This document shows, piece after piece, positions 62,135 to 64,000 of a DNA stretch of 64,000 bases; positions within the stretch are counted from its first letter, which is position 1, and every line of letters starts with the position of its first letter. A model generated the notes under the pieces. That model saw only the letters and a program-made list of their open reading frames with translations, did not search any database and had not been told where the DNA came from. The position numbers and the translations under genes were made by a program. Source of the stretch: Litsea cubeba (taxonomy: Eukaryota > Streptophyta > Magnoliopsida > Laurales > Lauraceae); the NCBI GenBank assembly GCA_012931725.1, contig CM022950.1, positions 62,710,311-62,774,310 of the forward strand, written 5' to 3'.

Positions 62135-62828
62135 TCATAGATTTAAGAGGTTTTTATCGAAAAATACACTTTATGTGATCAGTACACCGAACAACAAACA
62201 TTAGGCAAACATGCACCTAACATGGTTGAAGAAGAGAGTTTGAAAACAGAAGGGGTTGCCAACGAGACTTTTTCGAAATCTCAAAGTGTGCCACGGAGTT
62301 GTACCTTTTAAAAAACGAAATAAAATCGTTTCGCATATCTTATGCCATCGGGCGCGATTCTAAAGATCGATCCCTGGAGTCAAATTTAAAAATCGACAAT
62401 TAATAACTTTCAAGGGGAATTGTATAGAGTTGGTCATCTCTGGTGATGAACTAATTGACTTCAATCTTTCTAACTTGTTTTTCCTCTTGTGTATGCTCAT
62501 CTGAAACTCACAGCCGCAGTTCCTTGCAGCCACCAGCGCAGGTCGAATTCATGTACATTTTCGGTCGAATGCGACCTTCGGGTGTTTTTTAAAAGGTCGA
62601 ATTCGACGCAGATAACTAAAATGTATTAAGGTCACTTTCTATCTCAGTGTCGAGTTCGACCTTTAGCGTTTAAACTGAAGGCCGAATTCGACCACAAAAA
62701 AAAAATGGTAAGAAAAAATTAAGAATCTTGTACGGATTCCCTGTTATGTGCATGTTTACCTAATGTTCACTGTTCGATGTACCGACCATATAAAGTATAT
62801 TTTTCGGTAAAAACTCCTAAATTTAATA
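62135..62828. mobile_element. Element with ~85 bp inverted arms
   Basis: The arm 62135-62219 (GTTTTTATCGAAAAATACAC..., ...AAACATGCACCTAAC) is matched by the reverse complement of about 62743-62828 at roughly 85% by eye. Between them, 62541-62693 repeats the palindrome GTCGA(A/G)TTCGAC (62596-62607, 62649-62660, 62682-62692). No coding frame or clear target duplication. Long arms suggest a Mutator-like or foldback non-autonomous element. Confidence 0.65.
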
Positions 62829-63467
62829 TAATGTACTAGCACAATAACCAATAAATCCTTCTAAGATTGGGTAAGTTCATACATTGTTAATGAAACATCT
62901 ATATATACTAAAAATAGATATAAAGACAAAACTGGTCAATGATCATTGCAAATTAAGACTTGAGACTTTTAGCACACTTTAACTGAGGAACTAGGCAATC
63001 CTAGAAGACGGAGAAAATTACAGCAAATAGGTTAGGAGTAAAAAGAGAAAGAAATTAAACAAAATCCTTTTCTCTTCGTTAATGATTAAAAGAAAATAAC
63101 ATGCATACCTTTGAAGAATAACTAACTTTAGAAAATTTAGTGAGCATATTATATGCAAGTGATCTACATTTTATGCAAAAGTACATTTTTCGAAAGAAAA
63201 TAAAAGAATAAAAGACCAGCATGAGTATAGAGGGAGTAGGAGAAGTAGGATATAAAAAGAGTAGGAAAATAAATGAATAGAAGTTGGGTAGAAAGGGAGG
63301 TGGTGCAAAAGAGAGACTTTGAATGTACACCATGTTTTTCTTTGCACTCTCCATTTAAAAAAAAATTATTACCAATATAACCTTGTGAAGAATCTCCAAA
63401 CTACCCCTGTCTTTGTCTCTCTCTCACTCTCCATTTCCTTGTCTCCCTCTCCTTGCACTCCACTGCC

Positions 63468-63521
<54 letters not shown>

Positions 63522-64000
63522 CCACCCGTCGTTGCCTTTGCTTCCCTGTCTCCTTGTCTCCTTCTCTCTCTTGCCGCCTCCGTCTCCTTGTGTCCCTTTC
63601 TCTGCCCTTCGCAGCCCGCTCCCTCCCTCCCTCCCTCTCTCTCCCCCTTCGGCGGTACTGTCAGAGCGGGCGGTGGTGGTTGGGGTGGGGGTGGGGTTTG
63701 GGGTGAGGTTAATTAAGGTATTATGGGGGGTGTGCAAGGAAAAACTTGAAATCTCCAAACTCCAATGGTGGGTGTAGGGAGAAAGAGTGTGCAAAGAAAA
63801 ATGTGATGTGCAATTAGAAGCTCTCGTTTCGAAAAGAAGAAAAGAAGAATGGAAAAGCAGAAAGTAGATTTACGTAGTTGTATGAGATAGTAGTGAGTGG
63901 TTGTATAAGATTAGAGATAAGAAAGGAGTTGCATGAGTGTAAAGTTACCATTTGAAGTGGGGAGAGTACGTGATGTGTTCAATAGGATAACTTAAAAGTC
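62829..64000. other. Intergenic, low complexity, no gene recognised
   Basis: A C/T-rich stretch (63405-63660) produces long overlapping frames on both strands (63319-63794) that are compositional artefacts. The remainder shows no domain. Confidence 0.6.
63471..63519. repeat. (CT)n microsatellite
   Basis: About 24 CT units inside a longer pyrimidine-rich tract. Confidence 0.95.

Noticed and set aside
63319..63794. Several frames over 85 codons on both strands
   Set aside because: Generated by the CT-rich tract; mutually overlapping and without conserved features.

Overview
This is plant nuclear DNA. Two genes have many GT-AG introns and match plant-specific or plant-typical families (an ACX3-type peroxisomal acyl-CoA oxidase and an ARF4-type auxin response factor), an intronless histone H3.1 gene carries plant histone promoter motifs, and most of the rest is plant-type transposons (Copia, RTE and L1 LINEs, Helitron, CACTA, hAT and other MITEs). 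The GGGCCCAC-rich repeats remind me of magnoliid genomes, but that is only an impression; angiosperm is the firm statement.

Layout. 1-1166: 3' part of an RTE-type LINE with frame breaks. 3.2-4.1 kb: minus-strand histone H3.3-type fragment with one intact intron, split by a MITE, next to a CACTA-type terminus at 4937. 6.06-11.3 kb: related minus-strand Helitron-like units with a nested ~1.0 kb tandem repeat. 11.8-19.0 kb: complete but decayed Copia retrotransposon on the minus strand (452/454 bp LTRs, 5 bp target duplication, tRNA-Met primer site), with an hAT-type MITE inside gag. 19.4-20.9 kb: a second hAT-type element with an 8 bp target duplication. 22.2-29.4 kb: ACX3-like gene, 13 coding exons, 684 aa, N-terminal PTS2. 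30.67-31.39 kb: 5'-truncated L1-type LINE with 11 bp target duplications. 32.6-33.2 kb: third hAT-type element. 33.55-33.96 kb: histone H3.1. 34-48 kb: gene-poor, with several MITEs. 48.5-59.2 kb: ARF4-like gene, 12 coding exons, 827 aa, B3, ARF and PB1 domains and two tasiARF target sites. 62.1-62.8 kb: element with ~85 bp inverted arms.

The three intact genes are independent, each on the plus strand with its own promoter; nothing suggests a functional cluster. The most unusual object is in ARF4 intron 8: two LTR-like sequences in inverted, outward-facing orientation with no internal domain, flanked by a perfect 5 bp target duplication, so that the pre-mRNA would carry a long hairpin. Exon junctions, target duplications and terminal repeats were read by hand; identities and divergences are visual estimates.
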